Positions 53,762 to 61,968 of a stretch of DNA of 64,000 bases are shown one piece after another. The first letter of the stretch is position 1. Each line of letters opens with the position of its first letter. The notes under the pieces were generated by a model. That model saw only the letters and a program-made list of their open reading frames with translations, did not search any database and had not been told where the DNA came from. Origin of the DNA: Candidatus Halobonum tyrrellensis G22 (lineage in GTDB: Archaea; Halobacteriota; Halobacteria; Halobacteriales; Haloferacaceae); NCBI RefSeq assembly GCF_000495475.1, contig NZ_ASGZ01000005.1, forward strand, positions 1 to 64,000, in the 5' to 3' direction. Made by a program: the position numbers and the translations under genes.

Positions 53762-54015
53762 TACTGCCGCGTACGGCTCGACACCGGGGGCAGGTCCTCG
53801 AGCGAAACCAGACCGTCGTCAAGTCGGTCGACGAGTACGTCGAACTGTTCGCGGTGAAGCGGGCGTTCTTCGCCGCTGTCTCGAAATCGAACGACGAATC
53901 GGTCATCGACCGTCGCCTCGATCCGGAAGCCTCGTGCCGAGACGGGAGTTACCAGTTCCGCGTTTGGGTCGATACGCTCGGCCGTTTCGCGCAGGTCTCG
54001 CCACAGATCCTCCAT
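53758..54015 (-). CDS. Small acidic protein coupled to the 53105 gene
   Basis: An 85-residue protein: helix EDLWRDLRETAERIDPNAEL, strands GFRIEATVDDRFVVRFRDSG, and a helix REQFDVLVDRLDDGLVSLED. Compact alpha-beta domain, no motif I can name. The ATG at 54015 is preferred; upstream codons lack bias. First gene of a two-gene minus-strand operon, divergent from the DUF5806-like gene. Confidence 0.7.
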   Translation of the reverse strand: MEDLWRDLRETAERIDPNAELVTPVSARGFRIEATVDDRFVVRFRDSGEERPLHREQFDVLVDRLDDGLVSLEDLPPVSSRTRQY

Positions 54016-54210
54016 ACGAGTCCGTCCGTCGGGTAGACGGAAAAGCGTCGTCCGCGCCGTTGCCGGCAGTAGGGGGATGCAGGGAGCCACCCCCGAGGCA
54101 GACGGACGGTAGTCCCGTCGTCGAACTCCGGACTCCCGCTATCCGGCGAAGAGAAGGGGTTATCCCCGTCAATCCCCAACTTCCGATGCGGGCAACCGCA
54201 CGAAATAACC

Positions 54211-54789
54211 ATGCCCGAGAAGCCGCAGATATCTTCCGAGACGGATAGTTTCGAGTTCCGGCGGTTCGAGCGATTGGAGGGCGCCGACTACGACCGAGTA
54301 AACGAGTTCCTCCGCGAGTACGTCACGTTCACGGCCCGCGAGTGGGCGCTCGCTCGGCTCTGTGCGGACTTTCGAACGAAGACCGGGGTCGAGATGAAGA
54401 CGATCGGCGAGAACCTGCCCGACCTCGTTCCCTTCATGGACGACCAGTACACGCGACAGTCCGTCTATGGGGCGCGACGATCGTTCGAACGGAAGGCACG
54501 CGAAGCGGGAGCGACGTTCCTGTACGGTGCCTACAGTGGGTTCTTCACGGCCGACGAGATCGACGACATCACGTACGAGGCGACCGAGGTCGCGAAGTTC
54601 CTACTCGAAGTGGAGGGGGCGCAGCTCTCACACGACCGGGAGGCTGCCGTCGAAGAACGCGTACGGACGGCACTCGAATCCGTACACGAAGCGAGCGCGG
54701 AGTTCCGCTACGACCGCTGTCCCCACTGTCACGAGAAACTGGGCGACGAAGTCGCCGGCCCGAACTCGCAGTCGAAAGCCAGTCGCTAA
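54211..54789 (+). CDS. DUF5806-like haloarchaeal protein
   Basis: A 192-residue protein. The conserved pieces FERLEGADYDRVNEFLREYV, TAREWALARLCADFRT, GVEMKTIGENLPDLVPFMDD and ATEVAKFLLEVEG match a family widespread in Halobacteria and of unknown role. The C-terminus adds CPHCHEKLGDE, a possible half zinc ribbon. Largely helical and cytosolic. The family assignment is from memory of its motifs. Confidence 0.8.
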   Translation: MPEKPQISSETDSFEFRRFERLEGADYDRVNEFLREYVTFTAREWALARLCADFRTKTGVEMKTIGENLPDLVPFMDDQYTRQSVYGARRSFERKAREAGATFLYGAYSGFFTADEIDDITYEATEVAKFLLEVEGAQLSHDREAAVEERVRTALESVHEASAEFRYDRCPHCHEKLGDEVAGPNSQSKASR

Positions 54790-54818
54790 AGTACGAAGAC
54801 CTCGATCCCCATTTCACG

Positions 54819-55175
54819 ATGGACCGAGACGATCTCAGCCCCGACGAGGTCGAGTTCGACGGGATAGAGAGTGTAAACCAGTACGAGGCGACGTTCACCG
54901 GCACCGTCGGCGGAGAGGAGGTAACACTGGTGTACTCGCTTGAGAACGCGATTGGAACTGAAGCCGAGGCGACTCTGTATTTGCCCGGCGACGAGGAACT
55001 CGAAGGGATCGTCGTCCACCCCGACACGTACGAGTTCGAGACCGACAACCAGGACACCGTCCGCTTCGCGGCAACCGACGACGACGGCGACGACCTGTTC
55101 CTGATCTACGGTCTCTCGGAGGCCGAGGACGCCGACGCGAACGCGGTCGGCCTGTCAGTCGATCCGAATCCCTGA
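54819..55175 (+). CDS. Small acidic beta-rich protein
   Basis: A 118-residue very acidic protein made of short strands (SVNQYEATFTGTVGGEEVTL, VYSLENAIGTEAEATLYLPG, TVRFAATDDDGDDLFLIYGL). It starts 29 bases after the DUF5806-like gene and probably shares its transcript. No family recognised; good codon bias supports it. Confidence 0.72.
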   Translation: MDRDDLSPDEVEFDGIESVNQYEATFTGTVGGEEVTLVYSLENAIGTEAEATLYLPGDEELEGIVVHPDTYEFETDNQDTVRFAATDDDGDDLFLIYGLSEAEDADANAVGLSVDPNP

Positions 55176-55559
55176 GCCGGCCATCGCGCGTTCAAAGGAG
55201 GAACGTGTAGAGGAAGCCGGCGGGCGCGAGCGTGATGTACGGGCCGGCCTGTTCGTACGCGTCGGAGTAAATCTCCCCTGCGAGCGATGTGTGTAGACGG
55301 AGTACCGATTTGGGGCGCTGATTCTTCTGATTTTGGGGGGCTGTGATAGGTCGACGAAATCGGTGCCATCGCTCGGTTTCATCGTCTGAACGGCTCTCGT
55401 GATGGAATGCTGGCGCAGGAATTTGGCAGCTTCGGAGGCTCAGGACGGCAGAAGTTGAGACTACGGCCCTCAATGCATAGCCCCACCAGCACATCGTCAC
55501 GGAGGGATTTGATGCGCCCTTGTTTACTGCCAGTCAAGGTGGCTCAGCTCTTCCTGTGA
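55176..55559. other. Junction of gene fragments
   Basis: On the minus strand the last 28 codons of some membrane protein (GEIYSDAYEQAGPYITLAPA, GFLYTFLL) end at 55192. Further right, about 55425-55480 reads WWGYALRAVVSTSAVLSL, related to the fragment near 18600. No intact gene; it looks like several recombination joints. Confidence 0.4.
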
Positions 55560-55589
55560 AGCGTGACTGATCAGTGAGGTCGACTTTCG

Positions 55590-56009
55590 TATCATCGCTC
55601 TCAAGCGCTCCCAGACGCCCGAGGCGACGAGACGAGTGAGAACGACCATCCCAACGAGTTCGACGAGCGTCTGTGTAACCACGACTGCCGAACGAACGCG
55701 TACTCCGCGAGTGCGAGCGGAAGGACGACCAGCGAGTTTCGCGTCACCAACGTGAATACGAGCGCTCGATTCTCCTCGTCGGGAAGCCCGAGTCGAGCAG
55801 CTACGATGCGGTTGAGAATTGGCATGATGCCGAGGAACGCGACGTACACGGGACGACGACAGCGATCTGGTCGAGAGACGCTCGAACACATGGAGTTGTG
55901 AGCCGACAACGACCAGGAGTGTCACGCCCATCATCGGAACCGGCAGATTCCCCATCGACCTCTGCCACCGCTCTTCAGCAGAGTTAGTGATGGCTGTGAG
56001 TGGCAACAC
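55590..56009 (-). pseudogene. ACR3-like arsenite efflux or bile-acid-symporter-type protein, 3' half, frameshifted
   Basis: Across three frames: NSAEERWQRSMGNLPVPMMG, VTLLVVVGSQLHVFERL, then VYVAFLGIMPILNRIVAARL, ENRALVFTLVTRNSLVVLPL, then VVTQTLVELVGMVVLTRLVA. These are consecutive helices of an arsenic-resistance transporter. At least two indels and a missing N-terminal half make it non-functional. Copy A of part of it is at 52868. Confidence 0.65.
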
Positions 56010-56117
56010 AACGAAGTGCGCCTCACTGCGTCCGGAGTTCTTCTATCTCTCCCAGAGTATGCCAGCAATTCATTCAAGCGGGAGCGAGTCAATCTCACAC
56101 ACGGAGAGGAGACAAGA

Positions 56118-56528
56118 ATGACACCCACTCGACGCCGCCGAGAGCCGGAGAGGCCCCCTGACCTCACGACGCGCGACGACCGTCCAGTATGGATCGGCGA
56201 GGTAACCGACGGCGACCTGCCCGTCGTACTCGGGGACGAGGTATGGACCGTCCCGGTCGACGACGTCGAACCGACCGCGTTCCCGTGCGCGGGCCCACTC
56301 CCCGTGCTCGATACGATCGATATGGAGCGAGTGTACTGCTTCGAGGGGGAACCGCGTGCGGAGGCGGTCGTCACCTCGACTGTCGTCGTCGAGTTGAGAC
56401 ACCGAGACGGGCAGTGGCGTCTCCACGGGTTCGCCTCGTCGGATGCGAGCTGTCTGTCTACGAACGAGAAGACGCTCTGGGAACGCGATGTGAGTGAGAC
56501 TTCCGAGCGTGAAGAACTGAGCGCGTGA
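56118..56528 (+). CDS. Hypothetical protein
   Basis: A 136-residue protein. After a basic N-terminus (TPTRRRREPERPP) it has an antiparallel beta pattern (RPVWIGEVTDGDLPVVLGDE, VWTVPVDDVEPTAF, AEAVVTSTVVVELRHRDGQW). Codon bias is good. No family recognised; three Cys could bind metal. The ATG at 56118 is chosen over upstream codons that lack bias. Confidence 0.6.
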   Translation: MTPTRRRREPERPPDLTTRDDRPVWIGEVTDGDLPVVLGDEVWTVPVDDVEPTAFPCAGPLPVLDTIDMERVYCFEGEPRAEAVVTSTVVVELRHRDGQWRLHGFASSDASCLSTNEKTLWERDVSETSEREELSA

Positions 56529-56654
56529 CCCCTTCGACCGCCGGTGCGGTGGATCGATTCCACGCCGGCGAGACAGTCAAGAGCGGCTGATGTGTCCATC
56601 GACCGAGAATGCTTGACGAGAGAGAGGCGCTCGCGACGTTACTCTGTACTTTGA

Positions 56655-56698
56655 TTAACCAACATCAGGCTACTGACAACAGCATTCGCGTTGGTTAA
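56655..56698. repeat. Second TTAACCAAC/GTTGGTTAA inverted repeat
   Basis: TTAACCAAC (56655-56663) and GTTGGTTAA (56690-56698) are perfect 9-bp inverted arms 26 bases apart. The minus-strand gene ending at 56695 has its stop TAA inside the right arm, just as the 49058 gene does at 49294-49337. Confidence 0.6.
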
Positions 56699-56895
56699 GA
56701 TTCGGCGTTCTCGTCGAAGCGGTATCGCCGCCCGCTCCGCTTCGAAAACTCGACGGCGATCAGTTTCCCGAGTTCCTTCGAGATTAGTGTCTCATACCCG
56801 TCGCGAACGATAGGGTACTGTCGAAGCCGTCCTCGTCTCTCGTCCGGAGTCCTCGTTCGGCAGTTCGGCTCGTCTGCCGCATCGGACTCCGCCAT
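56695..56895 (-). CDS. Small basic/acidic protein
   Basis: A 66-residue protein with an acidic start (MAESDAADEPNCRTRTPDER) and a possible winged-helix-like remainder (QYPIVRDGYETLISKELGKL, EFSKRSGRRYRFDE). It ends with ES-stop inside the inverted repeat. No family recognised. Confidence 0.5.
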   Translation of the reverse strand: MAESDAADEPNCRTRTPDERRGRLRQYPIVRDGYETLISKELGKLIAVEFSKRSGRRYRFDENAES

Positions 56896-56951
56896 CGCGT
56901 TGTAGTGACGCCTGTCGTCGCGTGTATGTCGGTCCGAATCGTAACTCGTGG

Positions 56952-57140
56952 CTAGGTCGAGATATCAAGGCTGCGCCGAGGTTGTCGGCCCCAGACGACG
57001 CCGGGCGTCTCGTCTTCGCTTTGGTGGACATAGTAGCCGACGTACCCCGGGAGGAGCGGGAACGCGCACGGCGCGAAGAACGTCGTGAGTCCCGCGCCAG
57101 CGGCGAACGCGACCGTCCCGAGGAACGCGGCCGAGGTCAT
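56952..57140 (-). pseudogene. ccdA 5' fragment
   Basis: The first 45 codons are a CcdA/DsbD-type membrane start: TSAAFLGTVAFAAGAGLTTF, then FFAPCAFPLLPGYVGYYV with the proline-flanked redox Cys. Sequence after SEDETPG is unrelated and stops at 56952, so only the first helix remains. CcdA passes electrons across the membrane for cytochrome c or thiol chemistry. Its ATG overlaps the thioredoxin-like fragment upstream. Confidence 0.65.
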
Positions 57141-57272
57141 GCGCTGTCGAGTGCCGCGTCGCTCTGCGTCCGGAGGGTCGACGCATCGGCGATACGGCCA
57201 TGACTCCACTGAACCGTGCCCGACGCGTCCGTGACCGCGAGAAAGGGGAGGCCGTCCGCGCCGAGTATCCAT
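57137..57272 (-). pseudogene. TlpA/thioredoxin-like 3' fragment
   Basis: The last 45 codons of a thioredoxin-fold protein: WILGADGLPFLAVTDASGTV, QWSHGRIADASTL, with the cis-Pro (GLPF) and following strand. The CxxC half is missing; left of 57272 the sequence belongs to the substrate-binding gene. ATGA overlap with ccdA shows the original tlpA-ccdA operon. Confidence 0.55.
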
Positions 57273-57275
57273 GAT

Positions 57276-57821
57276 TCAGGTATCGCCGTTGATGATATCA
57301 GCGACCTCCTCGGCGTCGTCCTCGCTCCAGTCGTTGGCCAGGATGCCGAGCCAGTTGGGATCGATCAGGTGAACGTCACAGTCCAGTTCGTAGAGGATCT
57401 CCTTGTCGAACTCGCCGCCCTCGGCGATGGGCGTGACATCGTCGAACGAGACGTTCACACCCGGAAGCGCGTCGTAGAACGCCGTCGGCATGGTTTCCGG
57501 ATCCCACAACCCCCTGAGGCCGCCGGCCTGACCCAGAGCGATGCCCATGTCGCCGTACGTGCTGAGGAAGGCCAGCCAGGTCTCCGGTGGCTCGCCGAAC
57601 TCGACGGTTCCCATCGGCTCCATCGTCACCGAGTAACTGGTGTCCTCGGTCGGGGTCTCCGCCGAGGCTTGCGTCTCTGTCGCCGTCGAATCAGGTGTCG
57701 AGCCACCGTCTGAATCGCCCGTACACCCGGCGAGCAGTCCCCCGCCGACGACCGCGCCGCCGTATTTCACGTAGTCACGCCGCGTCGGTGTCTCACCCGT
57801 GTCAGTCGTCTCCTCGTTCAT
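57276..57821 (-). pseudogene. Substrate-binding lipoprotein with a large internal deletion
   Basis: A 181-residue product. The N-terminal 170 residues follow the intact paralogue at 57824-59035 (TRRDYVKYGGAVVGGGLLAG-C, ILYELDCDVHLIDP). Then DDAEEV is joined directly to ADIINGDT, the counterpart of the paralogue's C-terminal ADIVKGDI, removing about 220 residues in frame. The exported Tat lipoprotein signal is intact, but the second lobe is missing, so ligand binding is unlikely. Confidence 0.75.
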
Positions 57822-57823
57822 GG

Positions 57824-59035
57824 TTAGATGTCTCCTTTGACGATGTCCGCGACTCGCTGGCGGTCGAACAGCTCCTCGTCACCGGTCACCTCGCCGAAGA
57901 TGTCGGGGTAGAGTTGCTTTGCGGCCCGTTCGGTCAGGAACAGGTTCTGGATCGGCCCCTGGTTGAGGTAGCCGCCGCGGTAGACGCGTTCGTTCCGAAC
58001 CGCGGTGAGTTCGCTCCCGACGGAGTGGTCCTGCATGTACCCCAAGACGACGTCGCGGAACTCTTCGGCGCTCTTGCGCTCCTGACCGCGGACCAGGATC
58101 ACGTCGGGGTCGACTTCCAGCAGGTTCTCGTAGTCGAGTTCCCCACGGTTGGTCGTGCTGAGGTTCTCGATATCGGTCCCCTCTAGAGCGTCCTTCGCGC
58201 CGAGGTCACGCCACTGTTTCTTGCTCGTACCCTTGTCTTTGAGCCGGTACGGCGAGAACGTCGATGGTTCGTCGGTCCCCTCGTACGTGAGGAACACGCG
58301 CGGGCGTTCCTCCTCTAGGGGTAGTTCGGCCTGAACGCCCGCGATGAACTCGTCGTGTAGCGCGGTGAAGGCCTCGTAGCGGTCTCGGGTCCCGAACATC
58401 GCCGCGACCTTCTCGAATGCCTCGTACAGCGTGTAGTAGCGGTAGTCGTGCCACTCGTCGGACCGCCGGAAGATCAGGTTCGCGAAGAAGGGCGCGACGT
58501 TCTCGCTGATCTCCTCGACGTCGGACTGGGCCCAGTCGAACCAGTTCACCAGCATCTGCGGGTCGTAGAGGTGGACGTCACAATCGAGTTCGTAGAACTC
58601 CTCTTTGGTCCTAACCTCGGGGAACTTCTCCAGCGGTTCCTCCGGAACGTCTACGCCCGGGAGTTCGTCGTAGATGGACCGGTAGTACCGCTTCGCGTAA
58701 CCGATGCCGGCGAGGCCGTCGGCCCGGCCCAGCGCCACGGCCATATCGGCGTAGCCGCCGTCGTAGGCGGCCCACGTCTCGGGCGGCGATTCGAAGGTCA
58801 CCTCGCCGACCGGCGCCATCTCTACCGAATAGGAACTGTCCTCTGCCGTCGTTTCGGCCTCGGTGTCAGTCGCTGTGGCACTGTCGGTGGCCGTAGCGCT
58901 GTCGGTCGTCGGCCTCGACTCCGAGCCGCCGTCTCCGGCACATCCGGCGAAGAGTCCGCCACCGATGACCGCCCCTCCGTACTTCACGTAGTCGCGCCGC
59001 GTCGATGCCTCGTGTTCGCCGAGATCGTCCGCCAT
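57824..59035 (-). CDS. Iron/siderophore-type ABC substrate-binding lipoprotein
   Basis: A 403-residue exported protein. A Tat signal with lipobox (TRRDYVKYGGAVIGGGLFAG-C) and a Thr/Asp-rich linker precede a two-lobed periplasmic-binding domain (GVDVPEEPLEKFPEVRTKEE, EVDPDVILVRGQE, AAKQLYPDIFGEV). Such proteins deliver Fe(III) chelates, haem or cobalamin to a permease, which is not in the window. Two DtxR-type palindromes at 59041-59090 upstream of the ATG argue for iron. Followed after 2 bases by its truncated paralogue. Confidence 0.88.
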   Translation of the reverse strand: MADDLGEHEASTRRDYVKYGGAVIGGGLFAGCAGDGGSESRPTTDSATATDSATATDTEAETTAEDSSYSVEMAPVGEVTFESPPETWAAYDGGYADMAVALGRADGLAGIGYAKRYYRSIYDELPGVDVPEEPLEKFPEVRTKEEFYELDCDVHLYDPQMLVNWFDWAQSDVEEISENVAPFFANLIFRRSDEWHDYRYYTLYEAFEKVAAMFGTRDRYEAFTALHDEFIAGVQAELPLEEERPRVFLTYEGTDEPSTFSPYRLKDKGTSKKQWRDLGAKDALEGTDIENLSTTNRGELDYENLLEVDPDVILVRGQERKSAEEFRDVVLGYMQDHSVGSELTAVRNERVYRGGYLNQGPIQNLFLTERAAKQLYPDIFGEVTGDEELFDRQRVADIVKGDI

Positions 59036-59040
59036 ACGAT

Positions 59041-59090
59041 TTAGGCCCGCCTAATCACGCAAAAGCGTTCCGAACTTTAGGCCAGCCAAA
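59041..59090 (-). promoter_or_regulatory. Two DtxR/SirR-type iron boxes
   Basis: TTAGGCCCGCCTAA (59041-59054) has perfect TTAGGC/GCCTAA halves, and TTAGGCCAGCCAAA (59077-59090) is a near match, 36 bases apart. The first lies 6 bases from the start codon of the iron-type lipoprotein gene, where binding of a metal-loaded repressor would block transcription. The motif resembles known haloarchaeal DtxR-family boxes. Confidence 0.65.
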
Positions 59091-59094
59091 TCAA

Positions 59095-60101
59095 TCAGCG
59101 AGGCACACCGCAGCGTGGACACATCGGTGATCCGCTCGCGGAGAGATCGAGCCCGCAGTGGGGGCACTCGCCGTCGGCGGGCGCGTTCATCTCTTCGACC
59201 ACGTCGTCGGTTCCATCTCGGATCGATTCGATGTGGCGACCCCGTCCGGGGACGCCCCGGACCCCTCGTCGGTCACTCGTCGCCGACAGAACTGTACTCG
59301 GTCGGATAGGAACGACGGCGAGTCGCCGTCTGTGATGTCGAGCGCAGCAAGCACAGATCGGACTTGACTCCCTCGTCCGTTCCCGCGAGCAGACCGAGGG
59401 CCTCGGCCGCCCGTCCCTGCACGTAGGGGTTCTCATCACCCAGCCGCTCCCGAAGCGCTTCCGGTGCGCTGGTCAGCTTCGCCGCATGCTCACAGCCGAC
59501 GACTACCAGCGTCGTACAGAGGTGATAGCGGACGAGTTCGCTATCGTCGTCCAGGTGCTCGGCCAGCGACGACACCTGGTGGCGGAGTCGACTCGCGTCA
59601 CCGAGTGCGACGTACGCCAGTGCTTTCGCCAGCTTCTCTTTGACCTCAGGTTCATCGAACTCCAGTCCGATGCGGAGGTCGGCTAGCGTGTCCGGATCGG
59701 TGACCGTTTCGGGCGCTTTGACAGCGACGTAACCGAGTGCTTCGGGGCATCGCGCCCGGACGTAGTAGAACTCGTCCTCGTCCGCCAGTCGGCCAGCAAG
59801 GTCGTCGACGGCAGGGAGGACGACCAGGGGTTCCGACTGCGCCAGCGTGACGAACAGTTTCGCGGTCATCAGCCTGACGGCCCGGTCCTCGTCGGAAGAA
59901 CGTCAAAACCGGATCGATGAGTTTCTCGACGGAACGCGACCGCTCGGCAGCTACGTCCCGAACCGCCCGCAACGCACGCTTGCGAGTCTCAGTCTCAGCC
60001 GCATTGAGGCGGTCGAGACACGCCAGTGTCTCCTCGCGGGTACCCTCACGGAGGAGTTCGGCGAAACGGTCTGGCGGTAGCGGCTGGTCTGAGTCACTCA
60101 T
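59095..60101 (-). pseudogene. HEAT-repeat protein with C-terminal zinc ribbon, three frameshifts
   Basis: From ATG 60101: FAELLREGTREETLACLDRL, KRALRAVRDVAAERSRS; after a shift near 59895, AKLFVTLAQSEPLVVLPAVD, PEVKEKLAKALAYVALGD, VQGRAAEALGLLAG; after shifts near 59350 and 59250, DGTDDVVEEMNAPADGECPH and a ribbon CPHCGLDLSASGSPMCPRCG. Repaired, about 335 residues. HEAT solenoid plus ribbon suggests a scaffold. Broken here. Confidence 0.65.
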
Positions 60102-60217
60102 CGGCGCGATCGGTGTGTGACTGGCTTTCACGACTAGTCGCTTCAATCCGGTGGTTCGGCGCCGACCTCAAACCCTCTACTGAGCACCTCTATAGACGGC
60201 TGCTGATGGTATAGACG

Positions 60218-60484
60218 GTGGCCACTTCTAACCCGCCGATACACTCAGAATCGACGTCGGAGACGCTCTCGGACCGTGCCTGCCGGATAACCCACGCCTA
60301 CAAGACCGGAATCGATCTCAGAGAGACGCTAGGAAATGGAGCGGGCCTCCGAGCCGCGGTTAGCGAGGTCATGCTCTACACGGATCAATTTGAGGACAGC
60401 TATCCGGAGTGGCACCCAGCACCCGATTTGTTCCCGGGAACGCTCCGGCTGTTCATCTATCGGGAGATTACGGGCGACAGTTAG
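60218..60484 (+). pseudogene. 5' fragment of an IS4-type transposase
   Basis: An 88-codon fragment: ITHAYKTGIDLRETLGNGAG, EWHPAPDLFPGTLRLFIYRE, ITGDS-stop. The N-terminal signature (HxYxTGIDLRE...FPGxxRLFxYREITG) is that of a haloarchaeal IS transposase normally above 400 residues. The following 230 bases contain nothing further of it. Confidence 0.65.
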
Positions 60485-60720
60485 GGCTCCAAAATTCGGT
60501 ATCGCGGCATATAATTTATAGAAGAAGATTCTAGCCGTGTAGGGCTTGTGGTCTACGAAATCGTCGGGTTCGGAGATTGCATTGGCCACTGTGGATTATA
60601 CCAGCTGTACACAGTGGATTTACGGAGGTCCACGCTGTCGGGTGAGCTTACTCGCTGCCGCCGTCTCACGTCTGCTCGATACAACGGATGGGAAGAGGAG
60701 ACTCCTTTCCAGCAGTGGGT

Positions 60721-61968
60721 TTACCGCTCTCCACCCGGATACAGGGTTGCTGTCGCTAGCCGTTTTGGTTGGCCGAGTGATTCTCCCGTCGGCTCGAGTC
60801 GAGTCTCAGCCTCGGAGAACACGTGAATCGTCCCTTCCTCGCGTAGCAACACCTGCTCACTCCCGCTCTCACACAGATCGGCGTGCGCGGCGTGACCGTC
60901 TATCGGAAACGAGACCACGGGGTCGATCGACCCGTCGTAGAGAGCCGGGTTCGTCCCACCACCGCGTCGCCACGCGAGAAGGTGATCGCGCTCCCCCCTA
61001 GTCCACCCAGTCATCGGCTCGACAATAGTGAGCCACCCGCCCGGGTCCCGATTCTCCTCCGCGAAAAGTTCCCCGGTAGCGTTCACGAGGAAGATACCAT
61101 CACGTCCATCATTCCGGCCCGACCCGCGAACGATGCGGTCGAGACCGGCGATATCGAGGCCCTCGCCGTCCTCGCGGTAGTCACCGGGCGCAACGTGTTG
61201 GACCTCCCTCGGTTTCTTGTTTCGCCACAGTTCCTCGCCCTCCGCGGTGTACGCGTAGAGTCCTCCCTCGCCGATCAGGATCTCGGACTGTCCGTCCCCG
61301 TTCACGTCGGCCACCCAGATACAGTCGGCGTGTTCCTCCTCGATGTCGGCGTGCCAACGCGGAGTGCCATCGGCGTCGAGGAAATCGTATCCCGCCATCA
61401 CCTCGTCGCGGCCGTCGCCGTCGAAGTCGTGCGGCCAGGGGTAGTGGCCGACGTTCCCCTCGTGCGTCCAGTGTACCTCGAAGTCCGCATCTAGATCGAT
61501 AGCCCACACGCGCCGGTACCGGTCCTTGAGCAGGACGTCACCTGCGTACTCGCGCCCACTCACGTTCGCCGGCACGATGCAGTCGTGCGCATCCGGGTCC
61601 GGGAGGTCGTAGGATCGGCTGATCTTACCGGTCTCGCCTGCGATCACGAGGAAGCGGTCGTCCATCACACAGCAGACTTCGTTCTCGCCGTCGCCGTCGA
61701 CGTCCCAGACCTGAACCGGGTAGTCCGCGCCGTGGCTTCCGCCTCGAGGGTCGACGTCGCCAACCTGCCACAGCACCTCGCCGTCGAGGTCGATGGCGGT
61801 GAGCGCCGTCACCTCGTGGGGCGTGTGTCGGGCGTCGATGTCGTCACCCTGTGCCAGTAGCACGTCCATCCGCCCATCGCCGCTCAAGTCTCCGAGACGT
61901 AGCTGTGGTCGTCCACCAGCGGGTCCGATGTCGACGGTTCGTAGTTCGACGGGCTCGTCCGTACTCAC
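60721..61968 (-). CDS. VCBS/FG-GAP-type beta-propeller protein
   Basis: A 415-residue protein without a signal peptide. Repeated Ca2+-binding-like loops D-x-D-G-D-G (LGDLSGDGRMDVLLA, VWDVDGDGENEVCCV, PHDFDGDGRDEVMAG, VADVNGDGQSEILIG) spaced 50-60 residues apart form a propeller, as in the C-terminal part of rhamnogalacturonan lyases and related sugar-binding proteins. Cytosolic location and the nearby ThuA protein suggest carbohydrate metabolism; substrate unknown. Confidence 0.8.
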   Translation of the reverse strand: MSTDEPVELRTVDIGPAGGRPQLRLGDLSGDGRMDVLLAQGDDIDARHTPHEVTALTAIDLDGEVLWQVGDVDPRGGSHGADYPVQVWDVDGDGENEVCCVMDDRFLVIAGETGKISRSYDLPDPDAHDCIVPANVSGREYAGDVLLKDRYRRVWAIDLDADFEVHWTHEGNVGHYPWPHDFDGDGRDEVMAGYDFLDADGTPRWHADIEEEHADCIWVADVNGDGQSEILIGEGGLYAYTAEGEELWRNKKPREVQHVAPGDYREDGEGLDIAGLDRIVRGSGRNDGRDGIFLVNATGELFAEENRDPGGWLTIVEPMTGWTRGERDHLLAWRRGGGTNPALYDGSIDPVVSFPIDGHAAHADLCESGSEQVLLREEGTIHVFSEAETRLEPTGESLGQPKRLATATLYPGGER

